A stretch of DNA of 64,000 nucleotides, from assembly GCA_028696165.1 (NCBI GenBank), contig JAQVHQ010000012.1:1-64000 (forward strand), written 5' to 3'. Position numbers and translations under genes: made by a program. The stretch comes from Lachnospiraceae bacterium (GTDB lineage Bacteria; Bacillota; Clostridia; Lachnospirales; Lachnospiraceae). Position 1 is the first letter of the stretch. Every line of letters begins with the position of its first letter. The notes under the pieces are model-generated. The model was not told the DNA's origin. It did no database searches and was given only the letters and a program-made list of their open reading frames with translations. This document shows positions 18,190-25,836 of this stretch, piece by piece.

Positions 18190-18321
18190 TTGAGTGAAGA
18201 AGATTTTAGAAATCTTTTTATTAAATATGTCGAAGAACAGATACTTGATTCCGATGCAGCGGAAAGGCTGTTACAGAGAATCATGAAGATACTTCGAATA
18301 GAAAATCCCGATGATGGTTAA
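18190..18321 (+). CDS. Small acidic protein of 43 residues, upstream of sigma factor
   Basis: TTG 18190 with AGAAAGAAGGTG 6-7 nt upstream opens a 43-codon frame. It reads LSEEDFRNLFIKYVEEQILD at the N-terminus and ends in RIENPDDG. It is predicted to be one or two amphipathic helices. The good ribosome site and the 65-nt distance to the sigma-factor gene suggest a real short gene in the same operon. Its function is unknown; a small sigma-associated or leader peptide is possible. Confidence 0.45.
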   Translation: MSEEDFRNLFIKYVEEQILDSDAAERLLQRIMKILRIENPDDG

Positions 18322-18386
18322 AGCAAACTGTGATAATATTATTGGTATAACATAAAAATATTACGGAAGAGAGAAAGGGACAGTAT

Positions 18387-20099
18387 ATGAAATGTTACAA
18401 ATGCCAGGCTGAATTGTCAGCAGATGCAAAATTTTGTGCGAAGTGCGGAGCACCACAAGAATTTACACAAGAGCAAATAGATAAGGCAATTCAAAACGAT
18501 CAAATTGTTATAACAGAGCTTTATAATCGAACCTACAATAATGTGTATCATACCATAAAAGCTATGATAAAAGAGGAAGATACGGTTATAGATATTGCTC
18601 AAGATACATATCTGAAAGCGTTTGCAAGCCTAGAGCAATTGCAAGATCCTACAAAGTTTAGAGCATGGATAAAGAGGATTGCTCATAACAAGACCGTGGA
18701 TTACTTACGGAAAAAAAAACCTATTATGTTTTCTCAAATGTCAGCGGATGAAGACGGAGCAGTTGAATTTGAGGATACAAATGTAAACAATTTGCCAGAG
18801 GTGGTAATTGATCGAGCTGAAACAAAACGCTTGATTGCAGAAATCATGGATGATATTCCTGAGGAACAAAGAGTTGCTATTGCAATGCACTACCTTGAAG
18901 GAATTCCTATTAAGGAAATAGCAGAAACCTTTGGAGTTACAGAAAATACAATCAAAAGCAGATTGAACTACGGAAAGAAGAAAGTAGAAGTTCAGGTCAA
19001 AGAGCTGGAAAAGAAAGGTACGAAACTCTACTCACTTGCACCACTGCCATTCTTGTTATTACTTTTCAGAAATCAGGAAGTACATGCTGCAGAACTTCCA
19101 AATTTTGAAGTCCTTAGAGCCATTGAAAATGAATTTGGAATAAAGAAAGCTGTTCAGCAACCACAAGCAATTAATACAGCTACTCAAAATGTTTCTTCTA
19201 TCAGTTCTACCGCAACAAAGACAGTTGCAGGAACAGCAAGCAAAGGTATTGCGGCAAAAGTAATTGCTGGAATTGTTGCGGTTGCAGTAATTGGCGGTGG
19301 AGTTGTAGCAGTCCATAATAAGCTAAATAATAAAACAGAGCCTGTTGCAGTAGAAGAAGTTCAGCAGGAAGAACCAGAAGTAGTTGCACCCGAACCAGAA
19401 GTAGTTGCACCTGAATCAGAAGTAGTTGCACCTGAATCGGAAGTAGAAGTGCCTGCTGCTATATCTATAGAAGAATTTGAAGGAACTTATCAATGCCCAG
19501 ACACTAGCCTTGAAATCATCATCACAAAAATTGATGATACCACAGCCGATATTGTTATGGATAATATTTCTCCAAACGGGGCAAACGCTTTTAATCAACA
19601 AATGATTGGGAAATTAGAGGGCGAGCAGTTAGTTATCGATTTTGAAACAAGTGAAAATGACATGGGCTATATTACGAAGGCCGGGGATTCACTTAATGTT
19701 GATATATCAGAGCATTATCAGGCAAAAGCCAATACTTATATGAGTGGTGTTTATTTAATATCAGGAAATATAGAAAATAGTGAAAATACAGAAAACAGCG
19801 GAAATGCGGAAGAGAAAACAATTGATGATTTTTTAGGAACATATGAAACGAGAGGTGACGGAGATCATTTGGAAATTTCAATGCATCTTGAACATGAAAT
19901 GCTAAATATCGGAAGCGATGAAGAATATTCTTACAGAGTGTATGAATCATATAAAATTGAAGGTAATGTGTTGTATGCATATTTTGATAATAGTGGAAGT
20001 TATGAATCGTACACTTTGAATGACGACGGAAGTTTAGCTTATGATAGTAATATTGAAGATGATTGGTATAGAGGAATGATATATTACAAAAAAAATTAA
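18387..20099 (+). CDS. Zinc-ribbon ECF-type sigma factor with membrane-spanning extracytoplasmic tail
   Basis: A 570-residue fusion protein. Residues 1-22 form a zinc ribbon (Cys 3, 6, 17, 20). Residues about 28-95 are sigma region 2 (FRAWIKRIAHNKTVDYLRKK) and about 135-200 region 4 (DIPEEQRVAIAMHYLEGIP, FGVTENTIKSRLNYGKKK). After a linker comes one TM helix near 287-308, then short acidic Pro repeats (PEVVAPE, about 330-355). Two related lipocalin-like repeats follow, each starting with a xxFxGTYxx motif (EEFEGTYQC, DDFLGTYET). The sigma part should be cytoplasmic and the tail outside, so release by proteolysis or signalling through the tail is likely but inferred. Zinc-ribbon sigma proteins of this kind occur in Clostridia. 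It lies between IS605 remnants. Confidence 0.82.
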   Translation: MKCYKCQAELSADAKFCAKCGAPQEFTQEQIDKAIQNDQIVITELYNRTYNNVYHTIKAMIKEEDTVIDIAQDTYLKAFASLEQLQDPTKFRAWIKRIAHNKTVDYLRKKKPIMFSQMSADEDGAVEFEDTNVNNLPEVVIDRAETKRLIAEIMDDIPEEQRVAIAMHYLEGIPIKEIAETFGVTENTIKSRLNYGKKKVEVQVKELEKKGTKLYSLAPLPFLLLLFRNQEVHAAELPNFEVLRAIENEFGIKKAVQQPQAINTATQNVSSISSTATKTVAGTASKGIAAKVIAGIVAVAVIGGGVVAVHNKLNNKTEPVAVEEVQQEEPEVVAPEPEVVAPESEVVAPESEVEVPAAISIEEFEGTYQCPDTSLEIIITKIDDTTADIVMDNISPNGANAFNQQMIGKLEGEQLVIDFETSENDMGYITKAGDSLNVDISEHYQAKANTYMSGVYLISGNIENSENTENSGNAEEKTIDDFLGTYETRGDGDHLEISMHLEHEMLNIGSDEEYSYRVYESYKIEGNVLYAYFDNSGSYESYTLNDDGSLAYDSNIEDDWYRGMIYYKKN

Positions 20100-20340
20100 A
20101 AAATAAAACCTAACAGTATCAAAACTTGAATTACATCAACTATTTAAGCGAAAACTTATATGTTAAGCCACCAGCGGCTTCCCTACCAGTGGTTGACAAG
20201 TCAGAATTTGGGACCAAAGATAAAACATACAATTCTAAAAGCATTAGCTGCAGATGAGGAAACATCATTTCTTAGAAGTAATGCGGAATTTCAGAAATTG
20301 ATAAAGGATATAGATAAATAACTTCTAACTTGTATAGCAG
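20100..20340 (+). other. Gene remnant and IS605-type hairpin
   Basis: A hairpin CCAC...GTGGTTGACAAG (20168-20199) resembles an IS200/IS605 right end. Bases 20217-20321 read as the tail of a lost gene, with IKHTILKALAADEETSFLRS near its start and ending TAA. There is no start or ribosome site, and I do not recognise the parent. Confidence 0.4.
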
Positions 20341-20460
20341 TCAACTTAATACGGTTGGCTGTTATTTTTCTTTATGTCAATTCACGTGATTGCTATAATC
20401 CATATGTCAAATTCTGTACGTTCTGGTACAAACATCCGGCAGGCATTCTTCTTGAGGTCG

Positions 20461-20531
20461 TCATTTCTAAACAGATTATTTCTAAGTGAATTATTTCTAA
20501 ACAGATCATTCCTAAACAGAGCATTTTTAAC
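20461..20531. repeat. Tandem 15-bp repeat, about 4.7 copies
   Basis: Units TCATTTCTAAACAGA (20461), TTATTTCTAAGTGAA, TTATTTCTAAACAGA, TCATTCCTAAACAGA and a partial GCATTTTTAAC. One frame gives a repeating FLNR pentapeptide, but the surrounding frame has no ribosome site or family resemblance, so I treat it as a minisatellite. Confidence 0.7.
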
Positions 20532-20534
20532 GTG

Positions 20535-20610
20535 TTACAAGCAAGAATTCCCCTTCCTCTTAGGTGGGGGATGAATTGTAATAAGCCTATCGGCGACATC
20601 GGTTAGAACA
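20535..20610 (+). mobile_element. Probable left-end structures of IS605-type element
   Basis: AATTCCCCTTCCT-CTT-AGGTGGGGGATGAATT forms a hairpin at 20537-20577. It is followed by CCTATCG-GCGAC-ATCGGTTAG. Both precede tnpA by 120-190 bp, as expected for foldback ends recognised by a Y1 transposase. The exact element boundary cannot be set. Confidence 0.45.
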
Positions 20611-20665
20611 TAATATAAAAATCTCCTGTCAGGTTGTTTCTGTTGCTTTTCGAAAAATTGCAAAA

Positions 20666-20701
20666 CGAACACTTGTTCTTAATTGGAAAATATGCTATAA
20701 T
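20666..20701 (+). promoter_or_regulatory. tnpA promoter overlapped by a LexA-like box
   Basis: TTGTTC (20673-20678), a 17-nt spacer and TATAAT (20696-20701) make a strong promoter. CGAAC-ACTT-GTTCT (20666-20679) overlaps the -35 box and matches the Gram-positive SOS box (CGAAC, 4 nt, GTTCG) except at the last base. Confidence 0.6.
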
Positions 20702-20725
20702 ATAATCAGTCGATAAAAGAAAAGA

Positions 20726-21175
20726 GTGATGAAAATGAATGATCTGGATCATAATGCGCATTCAGTATATCTGCTTTATTATCATCTGATTATGGTCGTA
20801 AAGTACCGGAGAAAAGTGATTGATGATGTTATTTCAGACCGTGCAGAGAATATCTTTACGTATATTGCACCAAAGTATGGGATAACGCTGGAAGAGTGGA
20901 ACCATGACAGGGATCATGTCCATGTGATGTTTCGTGCAGAACCCAAAAGTGAAATCAGCAAGTTTATTAATGCATATAAAAGTGCCAGCAGCCGTCTCCT
21001 AAAGAAAGAATATCCTCAGATTAAGGAAAAACTCTGGAAAGATGCTTTCTGGAGCCAGAGTTTCTGCCTGCTGAGTACCGGAGGAGCCCCGGTTGAAGTG
21101 ATTCGTTCTTATATTGAAAGTCAGGGTGAGAAAAAACGTGAACAGAGCCTATCGGTTTCGGATATATCCGGATAA
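20726..21175 (+). CDS. tnpA: IS200/IS605-family Y1 transposase TnpA
   Basis: A HUH/Y1 single-strand transposase of about 149 residues. The HUH motif is visible as DHVHVMF, and the C-terminal helix has the candidate catalytic Tyr in RSYIESQGEKK. The start is GTG 20726 or ATG 20729/20735. It carries a LexA-like operator in its promoter. Its 3' end overlaps tnpB by about 60 nt in another frame. The enzyme looks intact; whether the element can move depends on its right end, which seems lost. Confidence 0.85.
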   Translation: MMKMNDLDHNAHSVYLLYYHLIMVVKYRRKVIDDVISDRAENIFTYIAPKYGITLEEWNHDRDHVHVMFRAEPKSEISKFINAYKSASSRLLKKEYPQIKEKLWKDAFWSQSFCLLSTGGAPVEVIRSYIESQGEKKREQSLSVSDISG

Positions 21176-22013
21176 AGAACAGCAGGGATTATTGGCCCGG
21201 ACATTCGGAAGCTGCCGTTTTATCTACAATCAGATGCTGAGTGACAAGATTGCTGCATATGAGAAAGATAAAAAGATGCTTCTGACAACTCCGGCCATGT
21301 ACAAAGGCAGATTTCCATGGCTGAAAGAAGTGGATTCTCTTGCTCTTGCAAATGTACAGCTGCATCTTGAAAAAGCATATAAGAACTTTTTCAAAAACCC
21401 AAAGTCCGGGTATCCAAAGTATAAATCAAAGCATACCAGCAGAAAAAGTTACACCACAAATCTGGTCAATGGAAATATCGTTATAAATAAAGGAAAAATA
21501 AAACTGCCCAAACTGGGAAGTATCCGGATGAAACAGCACAGGAAGATTCCGGCAGATTACAGACTTAAATCAGTGACTGTCAGCCAGGAGCCATCCGGAA
21601 AATATTATGCCAGTATTCTGTTTCTCTGCGAGAACCAAGCAGAGAAACATGTGGGAACAGACAAGGTGCTGGGAATAGATTTTGCCCTGTATGGAATGGC
21701 TGTGTTTTCGGACGGTTCAAAGGCAGAATATCCTATGTTCTACAAAACTGCACAGAAAAAACTGGCCAGGGAACAGCGGGCATTGTCCCGCTGTGTAAGG
21801 GGAAGCAGCAACTACCGGAAGCAGAAACTAAAAGTAGCCAAATGTCATGAAAAGATACGAAACCAGAGGAAAGATTTTCAGCATAAACTGAGCTGTGGAA
21901 TTGCAGATACCTATGATGCCGTCAGTGTGGAAACACTGGATATGAAAGAGATGAGCAGAGCACATCATTTTGGAAAAGGGGTCATGGATAAACGTAAGTG
22001 GCGAGGCAAGTAG
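21114..22013 (+). pseudogene. tnpB: TnpB RNA-guided nuclease, C-terminally truncated
   Basis: A 299-residue remnant of an IS605 TnpB, ancestor-like to Cas12; full proteins have about 370-400. The N-terminal domain (RAYRFRIYPDKEQ), RuvC-I (LGIDFALYG, Asp189) and RuvC-II (AVSVETLDM, Glu273) are present. The RuvC-III Asp and the CxxC zinc finger are missing. The last codons (KWRGK, stop 22011-22013) come from the GAGGCA-rich element that begins at 22003, so that element or a deletion next to it cut the gene. The nuclease should be inactive. The start is TTG 21114 or a GTG a few codons later, within tnpA. Confidence 0.8.
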
Positions 22014-22159
22014 GAAGATATTTTTCATTATGCCTCGATGAATTAGTAAGAACGAGGCATAAAAAGAAGAACGTCATATATATACCCCAGCAATGCTGCT
22101 TACAGGTGAATATATTGTAAGAATGAGGCACTAAGTGTAAAATTACTTCTATTTGCCTC
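22003..22159. repeat. Phased GAGGCA/TGCCTC element, copy A (157 bp)
   Basis: Three tandem imperfect palindromes. GAGGCA 22003 pairs with TGCCTC 22031 and GAGGCA 22125 with TGCCTC 22154; the middle unit starts GAGGCA 22054 and has a degenerate right half TACCCC. The gaps between hexamers are 22, 17, 23, 36 and 23 nt. The copy at 31069 has 23, 17, 23, 36 and 23 nt with unrelated filler sequence. Outer ends CGAGGCA...TGCCTCG resemble terminal inverted repeats of a miniature element. Confidence 0.7.
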
Positions 22160-22222
22160 GATTAACAGTAAACTGTATTTAATTAAACTAAAGAATGTAT
22201 AAAGAAAAAGGAGAAAATTTTT

Positions 22223-22461
22223 ATGCGTAATTATGTAGAACCAGGCTTAGTGCCGTGGAGACGAAAATTTTGTGATTATATCAGCATGAGTTATTGCCGG
22301 GAACAACATTACAGATAGAACCAGAGAATATGTTATTTAGCCAGAAAACAGCCAGGGAAACAATGGGAAGGGTGTGCGAACAATTGGCAGGCGGGTTTAG
22401 CAGAGGTGAGATCCAGTGTTTACGGAGACTTAAAAGCGAAGGCTATCCTGAGCTTTTCTAG
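22223..22461 (+). pseudogene. Small gene broken by a frameshift, unknown family
   Basis: ATG 22223 with AAAAGGAG upstream starts a frame (RNYVEPGLVPWRRKFCDYI). It runs off into a stop after 31 codons. The next frame continues as HELLPGTTLQIEPENMLFSQ and ends KSEGYPELF at TAG 22459-22461. Adding one base near 22284 joins them into a protein of about 79 residues. I do not recognise it. Its 3' third forms one arm of the inverted repeat at 22351-22529. Confidence 0.45.
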
Positions 22462-22529
22462 TCGAAGTTAACACTTAGCTCAACTCTGCGTTGCCTGCGT
22501 TCGCACACCCTTCCCATTGTTTCCCTGGC
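22351..22529 (+). repeat. Long inverted repeat (possible diverged giant hairpin)
   Basis: GCCAGGGAAACAATGGGAAG (22351 on) continues for about 30 bp that pair perfectly with 22500-22529. GCAGGC/GCCTGC and AGCAGAG/CTCTGC continue the stem inward. The tip has GACTTAAAAGC ... GCTTTTCTAGTC, similar to the CTAAGT/GACT modules of the giant hairpins, but the 75-nt core is absent. It overlaps the 3' end of the broken small gene. Confidence 0.7.
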
Positions 22530-22534
22530 GTCCG

Positions 22535-22582
22535 CTCCCAATTTAACTCCCAATCTAACTCCCAATCCAAATCCTAATCCCA
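22535..22582. repeat. Tandem 12-bp repeat, 4 copies
   Basis: CTCCCAATTTAA, CTCCCAATCTAA, CTCCCAATCCAA and ATCCTAATCCCA, directly after the inverted repeat. The rest of 22583-22693 is AraC leader with no other structure seen. Confidence 0.75.
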
Positions 22583-22693
22583 TCATTATAATCTTTCAAT
22601 AATCCCACTCTCAACTAAAGGATTTCCTATAGAGTTATCATTCATATTATGCTAGAATAGGAATAGTTTTTTTATGAAATGAGGTATAATCAG

Positions 22694-23677
22694 ATGAATC
22701 AGGAATTATTGTCCAGGTTAAGGGCAATTACGCCGGAAGAAGTGAAAATATTAAAAGGCAGTCGGGAAGTGGAGAGGGAGTTATACACTTCGGACAGTGA
22801 ATTTACGGTGGATAGTTGTAAGATGCTGGAAGCAGGGAATTTGATTGCTATAAGAACTCATACGCGATTTGTACATTTTCCGAAACATAAACATAATTTT
22901 GTGGAAGTGATGTATGTCTGTGAAGGAGAAATTACCAATGTTATAGGGGAGCAGAAGATTGTAGTGCATAAAGGTGAATTACTCTTTTTGAATCAGTTTA
23001 CGAGACATGAGATTCTTCCGGCTTCGGAAGCGGATATTGCTATTAATTTTATGATTTTGCCGGAGTTTTTTGATGTGGCGTCTAATATGATTGGGCGGAA
23101 TAATGTGATGGCGGAATTTCTTGTGAATATTTTAAAACAGAATCAGGATAAGGGAGAGTATCTGTATTTTAAGGTGGCGGATGTGATTCAGATTCAGAAT
23201 TTGTTGGAGAATATGATTTATTCGCTGGTGTATAGTGAGGGGAATGAACCTATTATTAATCAGACTACCATGGGTCTTCTTTTTATGTATCTTTCTAATT
23301 CGGTTCAGTTTGTGGAGACGCGTGTGCCGAATCAGTATGAGAATATGATTGTTATGTCTACGCTTAATTATATTGAGCAGAATTACCGTTCGGCAACTTT
23401 GACTCAGTTGTGTGAGAGTCTGCATCTTCCAATGCATGTGCTTAGTAAGAAGATTAAGGCGGCAACGGGTCATAATTTTAAGGAACTGCTGCAGCGTAAG
23501 CGGTTGAATAAGGCTGTGGAATTGATTTGTGATACGGATATTTCGGTTAATGATATTATTGCGGCTGTGGGATATGAGAATAACAGTTATTTTCATCGTA
23601 TTTTTAAAGAACGTTATGAGATGACACCGAAGAACTTTCGCAGGCAGAATAAGGAGAAAGATGTAGTTAGGATTTGA
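22694..23677 (+). CDS. AraC-family transcriptional regulator with cupin sensor domain
   Basis: A 327-residue regulator. The N-terminal cupin (FVHFPKHKHNFVEVMYVCEG, VHKGELLFLNQFTRHE) likely binds a small ligand. The C-terminal AraC domain is shown by TLTQLCESLHLPMHVLSKKI and VGYENNSYFHRIFKERYEMTPKNFRR. ATG 22694 was chosen because GAGGT lies 8 nt upstream; a start at 22679 would place that site inside the gene. It probably controls the adjacent symporter gene. Third-position codons are strongly G/T-ending in the 3' half. Confidence 0.88.
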   Translation: MNQELLSRLRAITPEEVKILKGSREVERELYTSDSEFTVDSCKMLEAGNLIAIRTHTRFVHFPKHKHNFVEVMYVCEGEITNVIGEQKIVVHKGELLFLNQFTRHEILPASEADIAINFMILPEFFDVASNMIGRNNVMAEFLVNILKQNQDKGEYLYFKVADVIQIQNLLENMIYSLVYSEGNEPIINQTTMGLLFMYLSNSVQFVETRVPNQYENMIVMSTLNYIEQNYRSATLTQLCESLHLPMHVLSKKIKAATGHNFKELLQRKRLNKAVELICDTDISVNDIIAAVGYENNSYFHRIFKERYEMTPKNFRRQNKEKDVVRI

Positions 23678-23702
23678 CAAATAGGTGTTTTTCGTGGATA
23701 AT
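23674..23702 (+). promoter_or_regulatory. Promoter of the symporter gene
   Basis: TTGACA (23674-23679), a 17-nt spacer and GATAAT (23697-23702). The -35 box overlaps the AraC stop codon, so the symporter gene has its own promoter. Confidence 0.65.
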
Positions 23703-23767
23703 AGGCTATAACTGTAATGTGCTAAAGTATTACAGAGAATTTTTTACTATATGAGGAGGACTTTATT

Positions 23768-25294
23768 ATGACGAATACAGTGGCAACTTTAATTGCTTTT
23801 GCTGTATATCTTACCATCATGGTTATCATTGGTGGAATGTACATGAAGCGTACACAGAATACGGAAGATTATTTCCTGGGTGGACGTGGTTTAAGTGGAT
23901 GGGTGGCAGCTCTTTCTGCCCAGGCATCTGATATGAGTGGATGGCTGCTTATGGGATTGCCTGGAGCAGTTTATGCATTTGGTACTGGACAGTGCTGGAT
24001 TGCTGTTGGACTTTTTATTGGAACGGTATTGAACTGGACAATTATTTCAGGAAGACTTCGCCGTTACACAATTAAGGCGAATAATTCTCTTACATTGCCT
24101 GAATTTTTTGAGAATCGTTTCCGTGACGAGAAGAGAATTTTACTTTTGGTTTCTTCTATTGTAATTGCTGTTTTCTTCCTGGTGTATACAGCATCTGCGC
24201 TGGCTGCTGGTGGAAAGTTATTTAATTCAGTGTTTGGAATTGATTATCATATTGCTTTGGCAATTGGAGCAGTTGTTATTCTTGCCTATACTTTCATGGG
24301 TGGTTTTATGGCTGTATGTGTGACTGACTTTATTCAGGGTACTTTGATGTTAGTTGGATTACTGGCAGTTCCGATTATTGCTATTGTTGTACTTGGAAGC
24401 GGTAATATCTCCGGTATTTTAAATGATAGTGGTGTAGCAGGGGGAGCTTCTTCTTTCCTGAATGCTTTTAATAATGATGGTCAGCCTTTAGGAGCTATTG
24501 AGATTATCTCTCAGCTTGCATGGGGATTGGGATACTGTGGTATGCCTCATATTCTGGTTCGTTTTATGGCTGTTCGTGATGAGAAGGAACTTAAAAAATC
24601 CAAAGTGATTGCTATTGTATGGGTTGCTATTTCTCTGGTAATGGCTGTTGTTATTGGTATTGTTGGACGTGCTTTTCTGTTCCCGACTATCCTGGGTGAG
24701 GCTGGAGCTGCTTCTACTGAGAGTGTATTTATTGAGATGATTAAGAAAGTGTTCATGGAACATTTCTCACTTCCTTTTATTGGAGGTATTTTCCTTTGTG
24801 GTATTTTGGCTGCGATTATGTCTACGGCAGATTCTCAGCTTTTGGTTACAGCGTCTGCTGTTTCTAAGGATATTTATAAAGGTGTTATTAAGAAGGATGC
24901 GAATGAAGAGACTGTTCTTAATATGAGCCGTATTGTTGTTGCGGCAGTTGCAGTTATTGCATTTTTGATCGCATGGGATCCTAACAGCAGTATTATGGGA
25001 TTGGTTTCTAATGCATGGGCTGGTCTTGGTTCTGCGTTTGGACCGATTGTTTTAATGTCTCTGTTTTGGAAGAGAACGAATCTGCAGGGCGCTTTGGCTG
25101 GTATGGTTTCCGGTGGATTGACTGTTATCATTTGGGATTATATTCCTTTGATGGGTGGTCAGACTTTGGGAACGGCTACCGGGTTGTATTCGCTTTTGAT
25201 TGGATTTGCTGTTAGTTTGTTGTTTATTGTTGTTGTTAGTTTGTGTACTAAGGCACCTTCGGAGGAGATTGTGAAGGAGTTTGAGGAAGTTTAG
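23768..25294 (+). CDS. putP: Sodium/proline symporter (PutP-type, SSF family)
   Basis: A 508-residue membrane protein with about 13 TM segments. Its N-terminus has NTEDYFLGGRGLSGWVAALS and SDMSGWLLMGLPGA, strongly typical of PutP. Further family motifs are TADSQLLVTASAVSKD and RRYTIKANNSLTLPEFFENRF. It imports proline or a close solute with Na+. ATG 23768 follows a GAGGAGG ribosome site. Codons turn increasingly T/G-ending toward the 3' end, where giant hairpin 2 begins 15 nt after the stop. Confidence 0.9.
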   Translation: MTNTVATLIAFAVYLTIMVIIGGMYMKRTQNTEDYFLGGRGLSGWVAALSAQASDMSGWLLMGLPGAVYAFGTGQCWIAVGLFIGTVLNWTIISGRLRRYTIKANNSLTLPEFFENRFRDEKRILLLVSSIVIAVFFLVYTASALAAGGKLFNSVFGIDYHIALAIGAVVILAYTFMGGFMAVCVTDFIQGTLMLVGLLAVPIIAIVVLGSGNISGILNDSGVAGGASSFLNAFNNDGQPLGAIEIISQLAWGLGYCGMPHILVRFMAVRDEKELKKSKVIAIVWVAISLVMAVVIGIVGRAFLFPTILGEAGAASTESVFIEMIKKVFMEHFSLPFIGGIFLCGILAAIMSTADSQLLVTASAVSKDIYKGVIKKDANEETVLNMSRIVVAAVAVIAFLIAWDPNSSIMGLVSNAWAGLGSAFGPIVLMSLFWKRTNLQGALAGMVSGGLTVIIWDYIPLMGGQTLGTATGLYSLLIGFAVSLLFIVVVSLCTKAPSEEIVKEFEEV

Positions 25295-25309
25295 GATGTG
25301 AGGGGGGAC

Positions 25310-25611
25310 GGTTTTACCGAAAGAATCCGGCAGAACACTCTCCCTGTGGAGCATCTCTGTTTTAGAAATGGCTTAATATGCTAAGTAAGACTAAGAAAAA
25401 CGAGCGTGAATTTTGTTGAACCAACCACATTCGCTGTGTTTTCTGATGAAAACCCAGCTCAGGTGGTTTTGAAATTGGGTTTTGTAAACCCAATTTCATC
25501 AACAAAGTTCACGCTCGTTTTTCTAAGTCTTACTAAGCATATACGTTTGACATTTTTAAAACAGAGATGTTCCACAGGGAGGGCGTTCTGCCGGATTCTT
25601 TCGGTAAAACC
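25310..25611 (+). repeat. Giant hairpin 2 with conserved core (candidate structured RNA)
   Basis: Outer arms GGTTTTACCGAAAGAATCCG (25310 on) and 25592-25611 pair, followed by CTCCCTGTGGA and complement, then TCTGTTTTA and its complement. The inner stem AGAAAAACGAGCGTGAA pairs with TTCACGCTCGTTTTTCT. The core 25424-25497 is ACCAC/GTGGT enclosing GTTTTC-TGAT-GAAAAC, then GAAATTGGGTTT-tgt-AAACCCAATTTC. CTAAGTAAGACTAAG and CTAAGTCTTACTAAG separate the stems. It starts 15 nt after the putP stop, in sense. Confidence 0.88.
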
Positions 25612-25631
25612 TGGGTGTTGGCGGAGGAAAG

Positions 25632-25703
25632 GCTGAGTTTGTGGGTGGTGGTCGACGTTCGGGCCTGCCGGAGGCGCTGCGCTGTCCGGCAGGCCCTAGA
25701 TGG
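25632..25703 (+). repeat. Secondary variable-stem hairpin module, copy 2
   Basis: The leader GCTGAGTTTGTGGGTGGTG is followed by GGGCCTGCCGGA (25661-25672) paired with TCCGGCAGGCCC (25685-25696) around GGCGCTGCGCTG. The leader and tip match 15623; the stem does not. TGGGTGTTGGCGG (25612-25624) between the giant hairpin and this module also occurs after luxS on the minus strand. Confidence 0.7.
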
Positions 25704-25836
25704 CGGTTAACTGGGGGACTAATGAAGAGTTTGTTGGATTCGCTTTTTATAAAAGAAAAAAGGATTTATTGAATAATTGCTTTTCTGGGCTGATAATGAT
25801 AAAATTCTTGTAGGATTTGGAAAGGAATTGGGAGTT

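Noticed and set aside
20374..20574. Pentapeptide-repeat protein
   Set aside because: The FLNR pattern comes from a 15-bp tandem DNA repeat covering only about 23 codons; no ribosome site or flanking fold.
22003..22159. CRISPR array
   Set aside because: The repeated hexamers are inverted and unevenly phased, there is no 25-35 bp direct repeat, and no cas genes are present.
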